Positions 34,735 through 44,875 are shown, counted from the stretch's first letter. The stretch is DNA of 64,000 nt from Cepaea nemoralis (GCA_014155875.1 JACEFZ010017415.1:186001-250000); one strand, 5' to 3'. Notes: generated by a model from the letters alone, not told the origin. Numbers and translations are program-made.

Positions 34735-34830
34735 ATTAATGCAACAACAACAATGGCAGGTGTAGGAACATTAATGCAACAACAACAATGGCAGGTGTAG
34801 GAACATTAATGCAACAACAACAATGGACCA
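34735..34830. repeat. 35-bp tandem repeat (about 2.7 copies)
   Basis: GCAACAACAACAATGGCAGG TGTAGGAACATTAAT, directly abutting the next minisatellite. Confidence 0.9.
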
Positions 34831-35695
34831 GAGAAGTGACCTGACAATGTAAACATGACCAGACAATATAAACATGACCTGACAATATAAACATGACCTG
34901 ACAATGTAAACATGACCAGACAATATAAACATGACCTGACAATATAAACAATGACAGCTAGTGGACCAGAGAAGTGACCAGACAATATAAACATGACCAG
35001 ACAATATAAACATGACCAGACAATATAAACATGACCAGACAATATAAACATGACCAGACAATATAAACATGACCAGACAATATAAACATGACCAGACAAT
35101 ATAAACATGACCAGACAATATAAACATGACCAGACAATATAAACATGACCAGACAATATAAACATGACCAGACAATATAAACATGACCAGACAATATAAA
35201 CATGACCAGACAATATAAACATGACCAGGCAATATAAACAATGACAGCTAGTGGACCAGAGAAGTGACCAGACAATATAAACATGACCAGACAATATAAA
35301 CATGACCAGACAATATAAACAATGACAGCTAGTGGACCAGAGAAGTGACCAGACAATATAAACATGACCAGACAATATAAACATGACCAGACAATATAAA
35401 CAATGACAGCTAGTGGACCAGAGAAGTGACCAGACAATATAAACATGACCAGGCAATATAAACATGACCTGACAATATAAACAATGACAGCTAGTGGACC
35501 AGAAAAGTGACCAGACAATATAAACATGACCAGACAATATAAACATGACCTGACAATATAAACAATGACAGCTAGTGGACCAGAAAAGTGACCAGACAAT
35601 ATAAACATGACCAGACAATATAAACATGACCTGACAATATAAACAATGACAGCTAGTGGACCAGAGAAGTGACCAGACAATATAAACATTGACAG
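34831..35695. repeat. 19-bp minisatellite with longer spacer units, in the H1 intron
   Basis: Core unit CATGACCAGACAATATAAA (19 bp; some CATGACCTGAC). Between blocks lies AATGACAGCTAGTGGACCAG AGAAGTG, giving a second-level unit seen about seven times. The tail part (about 35230-35690) is regular at this second level; the middle (34975-35230) is a pure 19-bp run. Stop-free minus-strand frames up to 273 codons are by-products. Confidence 0.95.
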
Positions 35696-35929
35696 CTAGC
35701 AGTAGTAGGTGTTAGATCTAAATTTTGCTTCTACCAGTGGCAGTCAGAGACATAATGTGTTGCTTTTTATTATTTCATAAACAATCTCAATCAGATATTC
35801 TAAACTGAATATATATATATATAAGTAAATTAATGTGTAGAAAAGTAATCTTCACACAAGATGTTCACTTTTAAATCCATGGTCTGATGATTTTGAACAC
35901 CACCTGACTATAATAATATATCTTTGGCT

Positions 35930-36386
35930 GACCTTGATCATGTCCAAATATTTCTGAACATCACCTGGCTGTAAGATTTGACTTACCTTGATCACTTCAG
36001 AATATGTCTTAAGATCACATGACTATATAAGGGTAGCTTACCTTAATCATATCCAAATATTTCTTAACATCACCTGGCTATTCTACTATACTATAATATT
36101 TTAATTTTATTATTACATATTATATGATAAGGCTTTCCGTGACCATGTCCGAATATTTCTGAACATCATCAGGCTATAACTAATAAGTTATAAGATAACG
36201 CTCACCTTGACCATGTCCGAATATTTCTGAACATCATCTGGTTATAGTAATTAGTTATACTAATACAGCATAACCTTAAGACACGGCTCGCCTTGATCAT
36301 GTCGGAATATTTCTGAACATCACCTGGCTATAAAGATCAGGTTAACCTTGATCATGTCCAAATATTTCTGAACATCACCTGGCTAT
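35930..36386 (-). repeat. Seven intronic copies of the H1 exon 1 end with splice donor (possible microexons)
   Basis: Seven 21-nt boxes on the minus strand match the last 21 nt of H1 exon 1: 36347-36367, 36292-36312, 36206-36226, 36138-36158, 36042-36062, 35987-36007 and 35933-35953. In exon phase they read KYLDMIK, KYSDMIK, KYSDMVK, KYSDMVT, KYLDMIK, TYSEVIK and KYLDMIK; the exon has KYSDMIK. Following bases: GTTAAC, GCGAGC, GTGAGC, lost (GA), GTAAGC, GTAAGT, GTCAGC. Preceding bases are usually GTGATGTTCAG (AAG in two copies), an AG that could serve as acceptor, although no polypyrimidine tract is present. Outer sequence of the boxes (GCCAGGTGATGTTCAG) is shared among copies but not with exon 1. 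A further decayed copy may lie near 35877-35912. Each box is 21 nt, phase 0 at both ends. Confidence 0.8.
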
Positions 36387-36424
36387 AAGTATAAGTATTG
36401 GATAATAAGTTTAATCAGCCTTAC

Positions 36425-36562
36425 CTTGATCATGTCCGAATATTTGGGGTGATTTGCGGGCTTCTTGCTTTTGGGCTTACTGCTGCTAGCTTTCTTTTTA
36501 GAAGCTTTGGCTGGTGCAGCCGCAGCTGGAGTTGTTGAAGCTGCAGACGTGGCATCATCCAT
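36425..36562 (-). CDS. Linker histone H1, exon 1 (N-terminal tail and start of globular domain)
   Basis: 46 codons: MDDATSAASTTPAAAAPAKA, a Lys/Ser stretch, then KKPANHPKYSDMIK. The HPKYSDMI motif is the start of helix 1 in H1-delta/H1.0/H5-type linker histones. The exon ends exactly at Lys-46 with AAG|GTAAGG (donor at 36424-36419), phase 0, continuing with AAINNL in exon 2. Start choice: this ATG has A at -3 and G at +4. An in-frame ATG further upstream (36670) would add a non-histone-like Cys/Tyr-rich segment and is less likely. The last 21 nt of this exon recur seven times in the adjoining intron, most copies with a donor (see the 35930-36386 entry). Histone H1 genes of the replication-dependent class lack introns, so an intron splitting helix 1 is notable. 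Confidence 0.92.
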
Positions 36563-36599
36563 ATTCACCTGAGTATGTTTACTAACCAGTGAACAACAC

Positions 36600-36790
36600 A
36601 CAGTATATTGTATATTGTATGGAAGAGTTGTGTATTGGGTGGGGAAATGTCCCGACAACTTGGCGCACAAACTGTGTTGACGGGGAAACTCGGGCGCATT
36701 TGGACAAAAGTCTAGCTGGCGGACGTCCGAGAGAGCAGCGGTCTGGGCGCGCCACCAGCTGATGGAGGCACGGTTGTTTGTGCGTGTTTG
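36600..36790 (-). promoter_or_regulatory. Candidate promoter/5' UTR region of histone H1
   Basis: CpG-rich stretch (36660-36770: GGCGCAC, CGGGCGC, GGCGGACGTCCG, GGGCGCGCC) directly upstream of exon 1 in otherwise AT-rich DNA. An AT-rich TACAATATACAATATAC stretch lies at about 36602-36618 (minus strand). No start site can be fixed from sequence alone. Confidence 0.35.
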
Positions 36791-37844
36791 TGTTTCGTCC
36801 CTGGGTTTACATTAATTTTAAATATTAAATAGGCTTTGTTTTATTGTCTTTTCCACTTCTATCGCTACTGAATATATTAGTTTAAGTATTCTTTCTACCG
36901 CAAAGCGGTGCGCGTCACTTGTATTGTAGAAAAAGCTGTCTTTTATGATGGTTTTGTCTTCTCAAGTTGATTGAGTAGTCGCACAAAACCCATCAATTCA
37001 TTGTATACCTAAAGCATTTTTAAGCGCAGATGTCAAAATTGTGTAAAACAGACATTAGTCCATATTTACCTGCTGATGAAGTTTTAAAATAAGAAATATA
37101 CTAGCACCATACAAATAAAAACTTTTAGTCAACAAACACAAAATCGTGGTTATGGTAGCCATTTTCTGTGGTGATGACTTATATAGTGAGCACGAAACAG
37201 TGTTTTTCACTCATAAAAACCTCAGCGGTCGTTGCATATTATGTATCTAATTAAAGATCCGATCTGTATCTATCTATTCATTTGTAGTTTTTGCTATAAA
37301 CATTGACTTGAGATAAGAACAAACGTTAAAAGCCATCATACACAAATCTACAGTGAAACAGCCATGATGGATGTCATGATGCCAACCTTCTGTAAATGAG
37401 AGCTAGTTATTTTCCCCACACTAGCACCAGATTTGTAAATCTTGTTCATTGCATGCGATTAAAACTAATCCTGCAAACATGATATAAATCTGTACAGTGG
37501 ATCACAGCTGTGAATGTGCACATTACAGGCAAACATCGCAATCATGTCTCATAACTTCAAATATAGGTCAATCATTCGACGTATTTCATGTTTGTGATCA
37601 AAGTCACCGCTTTGCTATAAATATTGCCTTCACTTGTTCATGTGTTTTCCAAGTCATGTTTGCATCCACTAATATCTCTATAAACGTACATTGTTCTTGA
37701 TATGCGACACAAACGCGGACAATGTATCTCTCATCAGATCAATCCTTAGTGAGTGCGCCAGAGTTGTTGCGTACAAGCCTCACTGGGCACCATTGATTGC
37801 CTACTTGTTTCTGTTTTACTTCTTACCAATTTCATTAAATCGTG
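36791..37844. other. Intergenic stretch upstream of H1
   Basis: AT-rich unique-looking sequence, no gene or repeat recognised. Confidence 0.5.
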
Positions 37845-39060
37845 GCAACCTGAAATAGGGGAATAACAATGCGGGTTTGTAGAAGGAAAGGGTACAGTAA
37901 ATGCTGTGTATATGCTGCGAACAGTTATTGAACGTGCTATAGAAGTAAACAAGGATATACATCTTTGCTTTATTGACTATACAAAGGCTTTTGATAGCAT
38001 TGGCATTAGACATGTCAACATGGTGGATATGCTTGCAGATCTACAAATTGATGGGAAAGACATTAGACTTATAAAAAACATATATTGGAAACAACAAGCT
38101 GCAATAAGGATTGATAATGAAGTGAGACAGTATCAGCCAATTAAGAGAGGTGTTAGGCAGGGATGTGTGATGTCTCCAGATCTTTTTTCCATGTACAGTG
38201 AAAATATTTTCAGAAATGTAAAGGATATAAATGGAATCAGCATTGGAGGACGAAACATCAATAACATTAGATATGCAGATGATACAGTATTAATTGCAGA
38301 CAATGCGCAGGACCTGCAACAATTAGTAGATACGGTTGTTGTACACAGTGAGCAACTGGGGTTAGAATTAAATTGTAAAAAGACTCAGGTTATGGTCGTC
38401 ACTAGGAAGGAAGAAGTGCCACAATGTAATATACAAGTAAATGGAAATATTCTTCAACAAGTGAATCGGTACAATTATCTTGGACCAGTTATAACATCTG
38501 ATGGGAGATGCCTTGAAGAGATTAGAACAAGAATCGCCATGGCGAAAGTAGCCTTTAGCAAGATGAAAAACATTCTGACCAATAAAAAGATGTCAATTGA
38601 AACGAGAAAAAGAGTGTTGAGGGGATACATAGAGCCTGTTCTTTTGTATGAATGTGAAACTTGGACAATGAGCAGTCAAGCTGAAAAGCATCTGATGGCT
38701 GCAGAAATGTGGTTTCTGAGGAAAATGCAAAGAATACCATGGACAGACAGAAAAACCAATGACCAAGTACTACAGGAGACAAATGAACATCGTAAACTGA
38801 TTAGAGAAATTAGACGTAGACAGTCAAAATTTTTTGGACATGTTATGAGAAAAAATGGATTGGAGAACTTAGTGACAACTGGCAAGATCGAGGGGAACAG
38901 ACCAAGAGGAAGACCGAGAGGAAAATACCTGGATGGCTTGGCCACATGGCATGGACGAGACAGGAACACTGAGCTGATCCACGACACTGGTGATCGAGTG
39001 AAATGGCGAGTCATGACCGCCCACGCTTTCCGGCATGGCACATGATTGATTGATTGATAG
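37845..39060 (+). mobile_element. RTE-type LINE, 5'-truncated, best preserved copy
   Basis: Starts inside the RT (QPEIG.EQCGFVEGKGTVNAVY, with a 2-base insertion near 37865 creating a stop). It then keeps an open frame to the natural stop at 39045. It ends with TGATTGATTGATTGATAGAT, the (TGAT)n type tail typical of RTE elements. It serves as the reference for the other copies of this family in the window. Confidence 0.88.
37906..39045 (+). pseudogene. RTE reverse transcriptase, C-terminal 379 codons open
   Basis: A fragment of the endonuclease/reverse transcriptase of an RTE (BovB-like) LINE. Visible: LCFIDYTKAFDSI (catalytic Asp of RT motif A), IKRGVRQGCVMSPDLFSMY (motif B), NIRYADDTVLIAD (YADD catalytic box), LGLELNCKKTQVM, YLGPVITSDGRC, thumb IETRKRVLRGYIEPVLLY, and the RTE-type C-terminus FGHVMRKNGLENLVTTGKIEGNRPRGRP...YLDGL. 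Catalytic residues are intact and the frame is open to its end. The endonuclease and the first RT motifs are missing, so it cannot act alone. The first Met is arbitrary. Confidence 0.88.
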
Positions 39061-39820
39061 ATATTATAGGGGAAAATGAACAAAAGACATTGGAAATATT
39101 GACTCACTTAAAGGAAAAAGCCCAACAAATGGGGCTGGTTATCAACCAAGATATGACAGAATATTCAATTTCAAGAGAAGGAATGGCTAAAAACTCATTA
39201 AAAGAACGGAAACATACAAATATCTGGGTACAATCTTCAACTGCTCCAACATCATAAGGGAAGAAATACAAACTAGAATCAATTCAGGAAATAAGATATA
39301 CTATGCACTACAACATCTACTAAAATCAAATGCGCTATCTCGTAACACCAAAATCACAATATACAAAACACTGATTAGACCAGTTGTGCTGTATGGCTCT
39401 GAAACCTGGAGTACAACGAAAGGAGACGAAGCCTTGTTACAAACCTTTGAGAACAAAGTTTTAAGACGCATCTTTGGACCCATTAGGGATACACAAAGTG
39501 AAGAATGGAAAAGAAGAAGTAAGTCCCCGCTAATCACTGGTATCATGAAGGCTAATAGACTACAATGGCTGGGGCATATAGAAAGAATGGAAGACAATAT
39601 GGAAACAAAACTCGCTTACACTCAGGAAATAAATGACCGTAGACCCCGAGGTAGACCAAGAAAACGGTGGAAAGATAATATACATACAGACCTACAAGCA
39701 CTTGGAATCAACGACTGGCGAGAGAAGGTCACCAGAGAGACGAATGGAGACGGATTGTATCTGCAGCAAAGAACCTCAATGGCTCGGAACGCTGAAGAAG
39801 AAGAAGAAGAAGATAGTAGG
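39061..39820 (+). mobile_element. RTE-like LINE, second family, (GAA)n tail
   Basis: Begins right at the tail of the previous copy with DIIGENEQKTLEILTHLKEKAQQMGLVI, a frameshift near 39170-39215, then KHTNIWVQSSTAP-region and NSGNKIYYALQHLLKSNALS, PVVLYGSETWSTTKGDEALL, QWLGHIERMEDNMETK, RRPRGRPRKRWKDNI. It ends in (GAA)n at 39793-39813. Compared with 30674-31340 it lacks NKDIYDLF and a few bases. The 3' part carries a frameshift near 39735. Confidence 0.85.
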
Positions 39821-40850
39821 GCAATATGGTGTGGGAAAGAGAAACGACAGAGGAGACCGGCTGATACAGTTCTGTGAAGAAAACAATCTTATTATTTGCA
39901 ACACATTTTTTTCCAACATAACCTTAGGAAACTGTATACATGGAAAAGCCCTGGAGATAGAACAAGAAACCAAATTGACTACATTATGATTAGAAATAGA
40001 TTTTAAAACAATGTTAAAAATGCCAAAACATACCCTGGTGCTGATATCAACTCTGACCATAATCCTGTAGTCTTAAAATTACAAATAAAACTTAAAAGCC
40101 CAGGAATAAGGACATCGAAGACACCCCAAGTAGATATATCGGCATTGAAACAACCAGAAATAAGTCAACTATACCTGGCTGAAGTAAAAAATTGACATGA
40201 TGGACTAATCATTGAAAGTATGGAACAATATAGACGTGAAAATCCTGAGGATAAAATTAATACAAAATGAGAAAGTGTAAAAACCAGTATACAGATTTCA
40301 AATGCCACCTTGCCAGTGAAGATAAATAAGATAAAACAATTAAGGATAATCTAGGAAATTTTGAGTAAAATGACTCAAAGAAAGAAAGCAAAGAACACTC
40401 CAGAGTATATATTAATAGATAGAGAAAACGTCACATGTGCAGAGTTGCCAAAGAAGAGTGGTTGCAGAAACAATGCAAAGAAATAGAGGATCTGGAAATA
40501 AAACACAACTCGAAAGATTTACATGAACATATAAAAAGATTTACAAAGAAGAAAAATAATATAACATGAAACGGTTGTATCAGAGGAAAAAATGGAGAAA
40601 TTATAATTAATAACACTGACAAAATAAAAAGATGGACATAGTACACAGGAGATTTATTCTGGGACAATAGGGTCAATAGACCAGCATTGTATAATACTCA
40701 AGATGGACCCAAAATATTAAAGGGTGAAGTAGAAAAGGCTATTAAAAAGATGAAAGAAGAAAGGCTGCAGGTCCTGACAATCCAAGTAAATGGGAATATT
40801 CTTAAACAGTGAATCAGTACAACTATCTTGGAACAGTCCACAGCTTCTGG
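39821..40850 (+). mobile_element. RTE-type LINE copy with internal deletion and many stops
   Basis: Plus-strand endonuclease: VGQYGVGKRNDRGDRLIQFCEENNLIICNTFF, then (frameshifted) YTWKSPGDRTRNQIDYIMI and ADINSDHNPVVLKLQIKL (SDHNPV catalytic box). The linker and NTQDGPKILKGEVEKAIKKMKEE follow to AGPDN, where the sequence jumps directly to IQVNGNILKQ and YNYLGT, the region after the YADD box. The RT core is therefore deleted. Confidence 0.8.
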
Positions 40851-40885
40851 CTTATTTCTTAGAGAGATAAGAATCAGTATCAAGA

Positions 40886-40908
40886 TGGGGGGGGGGGGGG
40901 GGGGGGGA
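40886..40908. repeat. Poly(G) run
   Basis: About 22 G in a row after ATCAAGAT. Just past the recognisable RTE sequence. Confidence 0.9.
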
Positions 40909-41009
40909 ATCAAAAATAAACAGCTGCCAATTGCAATTTTTAAAAAAAAATGTGTTAAAGTGTTATATAAAAACAATACTATATATAATGTGAAACACAA
41001 GTCTGAACA

Positions 41010-41740
41010 CAATATTCGAGGCCCTCATCGTTTATTCTTGGTGGCTTTTTGCAGCTTGTCTAATGTTTGCAAGTAGTGGGTAGAGCTGATGTTGATGCCA
41101 GGTTCTTTAAAGTCGGCCAACAATAGCCTTTCATGGTCAAAAAAATGCGCTCAGCATAATCTTACCAGCGGAAACCTGTAACTTGAATTTTTGGCTTTTG
41201 GTGATTCAGCATGCTTCCATTGCATGCTCTTTCTTTTGCTGCTCGGCTCAAAGTGGTGGCACCATGATTCATCGCCTGCCACTATGCGGAAGATAAATGC
41301 ATCACCCTCCACTCTGTAACGCAGCAAGTGATTCAAACACCATCCCGTGCGTTCCTCTTTTTGGTGGTCGGTCAACATCCGTTGTACCCACTGTGAACAC
41401 ACCTTCCGATATTGCAGTTTCTTACGAACGACCTTTTGAAATAACACGTCAAATTCTGTCGGCAGCGAACGTATGCTTCAACAACGGTTCATCTGTACTG
41501 CTGCTAACCCGGCCGTCTAAGATCTATCGAGAACTGACGTTCTTTCCGAAACATTCGTGCCCAGTCTGTCACTGTTGTCTTCGAAACATATTTGTTACCG
41601 TACGCTGCCTGCATTCTTTGATGAATGTCCACTGGTCGACATCCTTCAAATGAAAGAAACTGAATCACCGCTCTTTGAGCTTCTTTGGACGGATTTTGGA
41701 TCAACCCGGCCATTTTCTCAACGGTCAGAAACAAAACCTA
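41010..41740 (-). pseudogene. Mariner transposase, decayed
   Basis: Minus-strand Tc1/mariner transposase of the type fused in SETMAR. N-terminal helix-turn-helix: QRAVIQFLSFEGCRPVDIHQRM...KTTVTDWARMF (41504-41734). Then, in another frame, VCSQWVQRMLTDHQKEERTGWCLNHLL and FRIVAGDESWCHHFEP (first catalytic Asp; 41151-41447), and the FF(D/W)...KGYCWPTLK region near 41090-41140 where the next Asp is damaged. At least three frame breaks; inactive. Terminal repeats were not identified with confidence. Confidence 0.8.
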
Positions 41741-42429
41741 TGCATCATGGGACTATAAGCACTTGCTCTTTTATTCATTGGTCACTACTTATCACATGAC
41801 TATGACATGATCATGTTCAACGTACGCAATTACGCGCGGTGCGGCACGAACGGATTTCAAATGAACGCCCCTTATAGATAAACGTTCGTTCGTTCATTTG
41901 AGAAAAAAAAAGATTAAAAATTCGACCTCGTTCAACATGCCTTATTATGCGGCGTTGGTTATAATTGAATTACATGTTTCGCGGTCAAGAAAGGGCAGAT
42001 ACTGGCTTGCCCTTAAATTTGTTGGTCTTTGTAGATGGTCTGCTGGCTTTAGCTTGATATGTGGGTTTCAGTTTGGCTTTTACTGGCCTGTTCCCGTCCA
42101 GCTAACTCTCTTTTTAAGTTGTTATTGTGTTTTATTTCGGTTTGTATCGTGTGCAGTATCTCTTCGTTTTCTTTCTTGGTGTGGGTCGTGTGTGCCACCT
42201 CTAGCCAGATGCTGCGCTGAGTTTCTTCATTTCCTCCAGCAGTTTTGCGTTGCTGCCATAGATAGGCAGGCGTCAGAAGCTTATCTATGAAGTACGAGCG
42301 CAGAAGAAAGCTGCTCGGTATATGTTCAAGATCGCCAATGTTAGTGAGAAAGAAGGCCTAGGGGCAGTGTGACAGCACCTCAAAACCAAGAACACTGCAT
42401 CCTCTCGAGCAGAACGATTTTGCAGGAAT
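41741..42429. other. Non-coding stretch
   Basis: A 130-codon open frame (41898-42290) has no recognisable domain and biased Leu/Phe/Ser content. Not called as a gene. Confidence 0.45.
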
Positions 42430-42431
42430 GA

Positions 42432-42528
<97 letters not shown>
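42430..42528. repeat. (GA)n microsatellite
   Basis: About 49 GA units without interruption. Confidence 0.97.
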
Positions 42529-42529
<1 letters not shown>

Positions 42530-43027
42530 GACAAGTTATTTGTTTGTGGATGGAAGAACAATTGCAATTTCCACGAGGTTTGTAATAAAAGTGGCTTCTC
42601 GTAAGTCTTTAGCCTGACCATGAAGGATTAGGCGGAGAAAATTGAAATTTGGCATATATTCACATATGTATGAAAGTTAGTAGTATGGCATGTTGTTATC
42701 TAGCCGTATATCTTGATCGCCCCTGAACCCAAAAGTCAGTATCATAGCCGTTTATGTGCCATCACAACAAACCTTACGGAGTTGAATTTTCATATTTCGC
42801 GAGTGAAGATACTTAATTAAAGCTGGGTTTGTATATTTAAAAAGCAAACTTTACTCATGAAAAGTAATAGTATGTTCGAGGTTATATTAAAAATAGTATT
42901 TCTGATGTGAAAAGTGAAAGGTAAAGATGGCGACATGGGCTAGGAGGGCTACCATCAACATCGTTGAAATCAGAGAGAGAGAGAGGGTTGGTGTAAGATT
43001 ATTAAGAGAGGGAGGGAGAGCGAGAAA

Positions 43028-43029
<2 letters not shown>
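42529..43029. other. Non-coding stretch
   Basis: Low-complexity flanks and AT-rich sequence; nothing recognised. Confidence 0.5.

Positions 43030-43096
<67 letters not shown>
43030..43096. repeat. (TA)n microsatellite
   Basis: About 33 TA units, directly before the putative Helitron-like segment. Confidence 0.95.
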
Positions 43097-43101
<5 letters not shown>

Positions 43102-43724
43102 GCAATCTCCGTCTGTATGTCCTTTATGCGTTCGCGAACGGTCCATCCGATTGAGATGAAATTTTCTACACGTCTTCCTCTCATTCCCGCGTTGCCAACT
43201 GTGATATTTGTTTAGTGTAAAATCGGCTGCTTACTTAATATTATTTAATTTTTCATTTTTCATTATAATTTCTATATAGCAAGGGGACTTACCTCTAGAA
43301 AAGTTATTTCAAGGGGCATAATTTTTAATAACTTTTCTTTATATCTTATAGTCATATTGTTTCATCGTTTTCAAAGATTTATAAACTCTTTGTCTATAGT
43401 TATGTACAGGCATATGGGTTATAATAAATAGTGATACAATCTTTAAGGCATTTTCACAGTTTTCATAAAAATAATACATAATGCATAACATTGTAACTCA
43501 TCTTTTTATGCTTAAGAAGTTATCTACAGTCATGTAGGTGATTAGAAACAGTTTTCATTAAAAATAATGGATGGTGTGTGGAAGGACATTCTTTTAAGTT
43601 ACTTTTTTGTTGTATGAATTTAATGAGACGCTACCCGCCAGGAGCTGGGCGAAGCCACGCCGGGTCAGATAGATAGACAGACCCACCTTTTCAGTGCAGT
43701 TATCTACAGGCATATGCGTTATAA

Positions 43725-43955
43725 TCCTCCTCCTACCCTCTTCCTCTTCTCCCTCCTCCTACATCCTCCCCCTCATCCCTCCTCCTCCTTCTCCCTCTGC
43801 CTCCTCCATCTCCCTCTCCTCCTCCCCCTCCTGCGTTCTTCTCCTCCCTCCTCCTCTCTCCGCCTATCTCTTCCTCCCTCCTCCACCTCCCTCTTCCTCC
43901 TCCCAGCTCCTACTCCTCCTTTTCCTTCTTCTTCTGCTGCTGCTGCCGCCGCTCC
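43725..43955. repeat. (CCT)n-rich pyrimidine tract
   Basis: Imperfect CCT/CTC repeats over 230 bp; Ser/Pro/Leu-rich frames across it are artefacts. Confidence 0.9.
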
Positions 43956-44408
43956 ATTTACCCAAGTTAATTGTTGGGGAAGATGTAAAGATCTTTCAAG
44001 TGCTCTTTCTAATGCTTTTTGTAAGTTGATCTTCGTTTATCTAAGGTTGTTCTAACTGCAACCAATAAATGATTAGATAGACAGGCAGACAGACAGACAG
44101 GCAGACAGACAGACAGACAGACAGAGAGGAAGGGACAGACAGACAGACAGACAGTCGGGAACGGGAACGGGAGCTTATATGACTACTTATATGAATTAAA
44201 TGAGATGCTCCACACCAGGAGCTGGGCGATGCCGGGCCGGGTCAGACAGACAGACAGACAGATAGACAGACAGTCGGGAACGGGAACTTATATGACTACT
44301 TATATGAATTAAATGAGATGCTCCCCATCAAGGGCTGGGCGAAGCCGGGCCGGATCAGACAGACAGATAGATAGTCGGGAACGGGAACGGGAGCTTATAT
44401 GACTACTT

Positions 44409-44650
44409 TTTTTTTTCCCCCGCGTTTCCATCCTATTTTCAGGATATTGCGGTCAACACCGGTATCTTTCAGCGTATGTTGATTCCTAGGCTAGATTACG
44501 CTCATCAGCACGCCACGGACTTTCTGAGCGACGGCTCCATACTCTCATAAGTCACTTTGCGATTCGAACCACTGCTAATTCTCGTCGCGTCCGTGACGAG
44601 AGTAGTCAGGGTTAGCGGAGAAAGCTGCTAACTCCTCGGCCATGGAGCCG
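44409..44650 (-). mobile_element. tRNA-derived SINE with target duplication, same family as 22353-22568
   Basis: Minus strand. A box-like TGGCCGAGGAGTTAGCAG near 44643-44626; B box GGTTCGAATC at 44570-44561. The body has GTGACTT, GGAGCCGTCGCTCAGAAAG, TGATGAGCGTAATCTAGCC, GGAATCAACATACGCTGAAA, and an A tail (T run 44409-44416 on the plus strand). It is flanked by GCTTATATGACTACTT at 44393-44408 and 44651-44666, a 16-bp target duplication. Better preserved than the copy at 22353. Confidence 0.88.
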
Positions 44651-44842
44651 GCTTATATGACTACTTATATGAATTAAATGAGGTGCTCCACACCAGGAGC
44701 TGGGCGATGCCGGGCCAGACAGACAGTAGATAGTTGGTAACGGGAACGAGAACTTATATGACTACTTATATGAATTAAATGAGATGCTCACCACCAGGGC
44801 TTGGCGCTGAAGGCGGGCCGGGTCAGCTAGTGTGTGTGTGGT

Positions 44843-44843
44843 A

Positions 44844-44875
<32 letters not shown>

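Larger units (their letters stand above)
43097..44831 (+). mobile_element. Helitron-like or similar non-autonomous composite repeat with iterated 3' ends
   Basis: Starts after (TA)n with AAAAGGCAATCTCCGTCTGT...GAACGGTCCATCCGATTGAGATGAAA, a head type widespread in invertebrate non-autonomous repeats. The last unit ends GCGGGCCGGGTCAGCTAGT at 44831, a hairpin-plus-CTAGT terminus like Helitron 3' ends. The tail block (TATGAATTAAATGAGATGCT...CCAGGAGCTGGGCGA.GCCGGGCCGGGTCAG followed by (GACA)n) occurs about five times (near 43613, 44195, 44305, 44670 and 44770). It contains pyrimidine-rich low-complexity DNA at 43725-43955 and a SINE at 44409-44650. No protein is encoded. The class assignment is tentative. 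Confidence 0.4.

Noticed and set aside
34806..35689. Minus-strand open frames up to 273 codons of Cys/Leu/Val/Ile repeats
   Set aside because: They are readings of the 19-bp minisatellite, which lacks stops in these frames; the same peptide words appear in three frames.
36383..36670. Upstream in-frame ATG giving a 36-residue extension of H1 exon 1
   Set aside because: The extension is Cys/Tyr/His-rich and unlike any linker histone tail. The ATG at 36562 has better context and gives a typical tail.
41898..42290. 130-codon open frame with hydrophobic segments
   Set aside because: No domain, no start context or neighbouring exon. Could be chance in GC-moderate sequence; kept as non-coding.
43694..44055. 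Ser/Pro/Leu-rich open frames
   Set aside because: They read across a (CCT)n-type pyrimidine tract.
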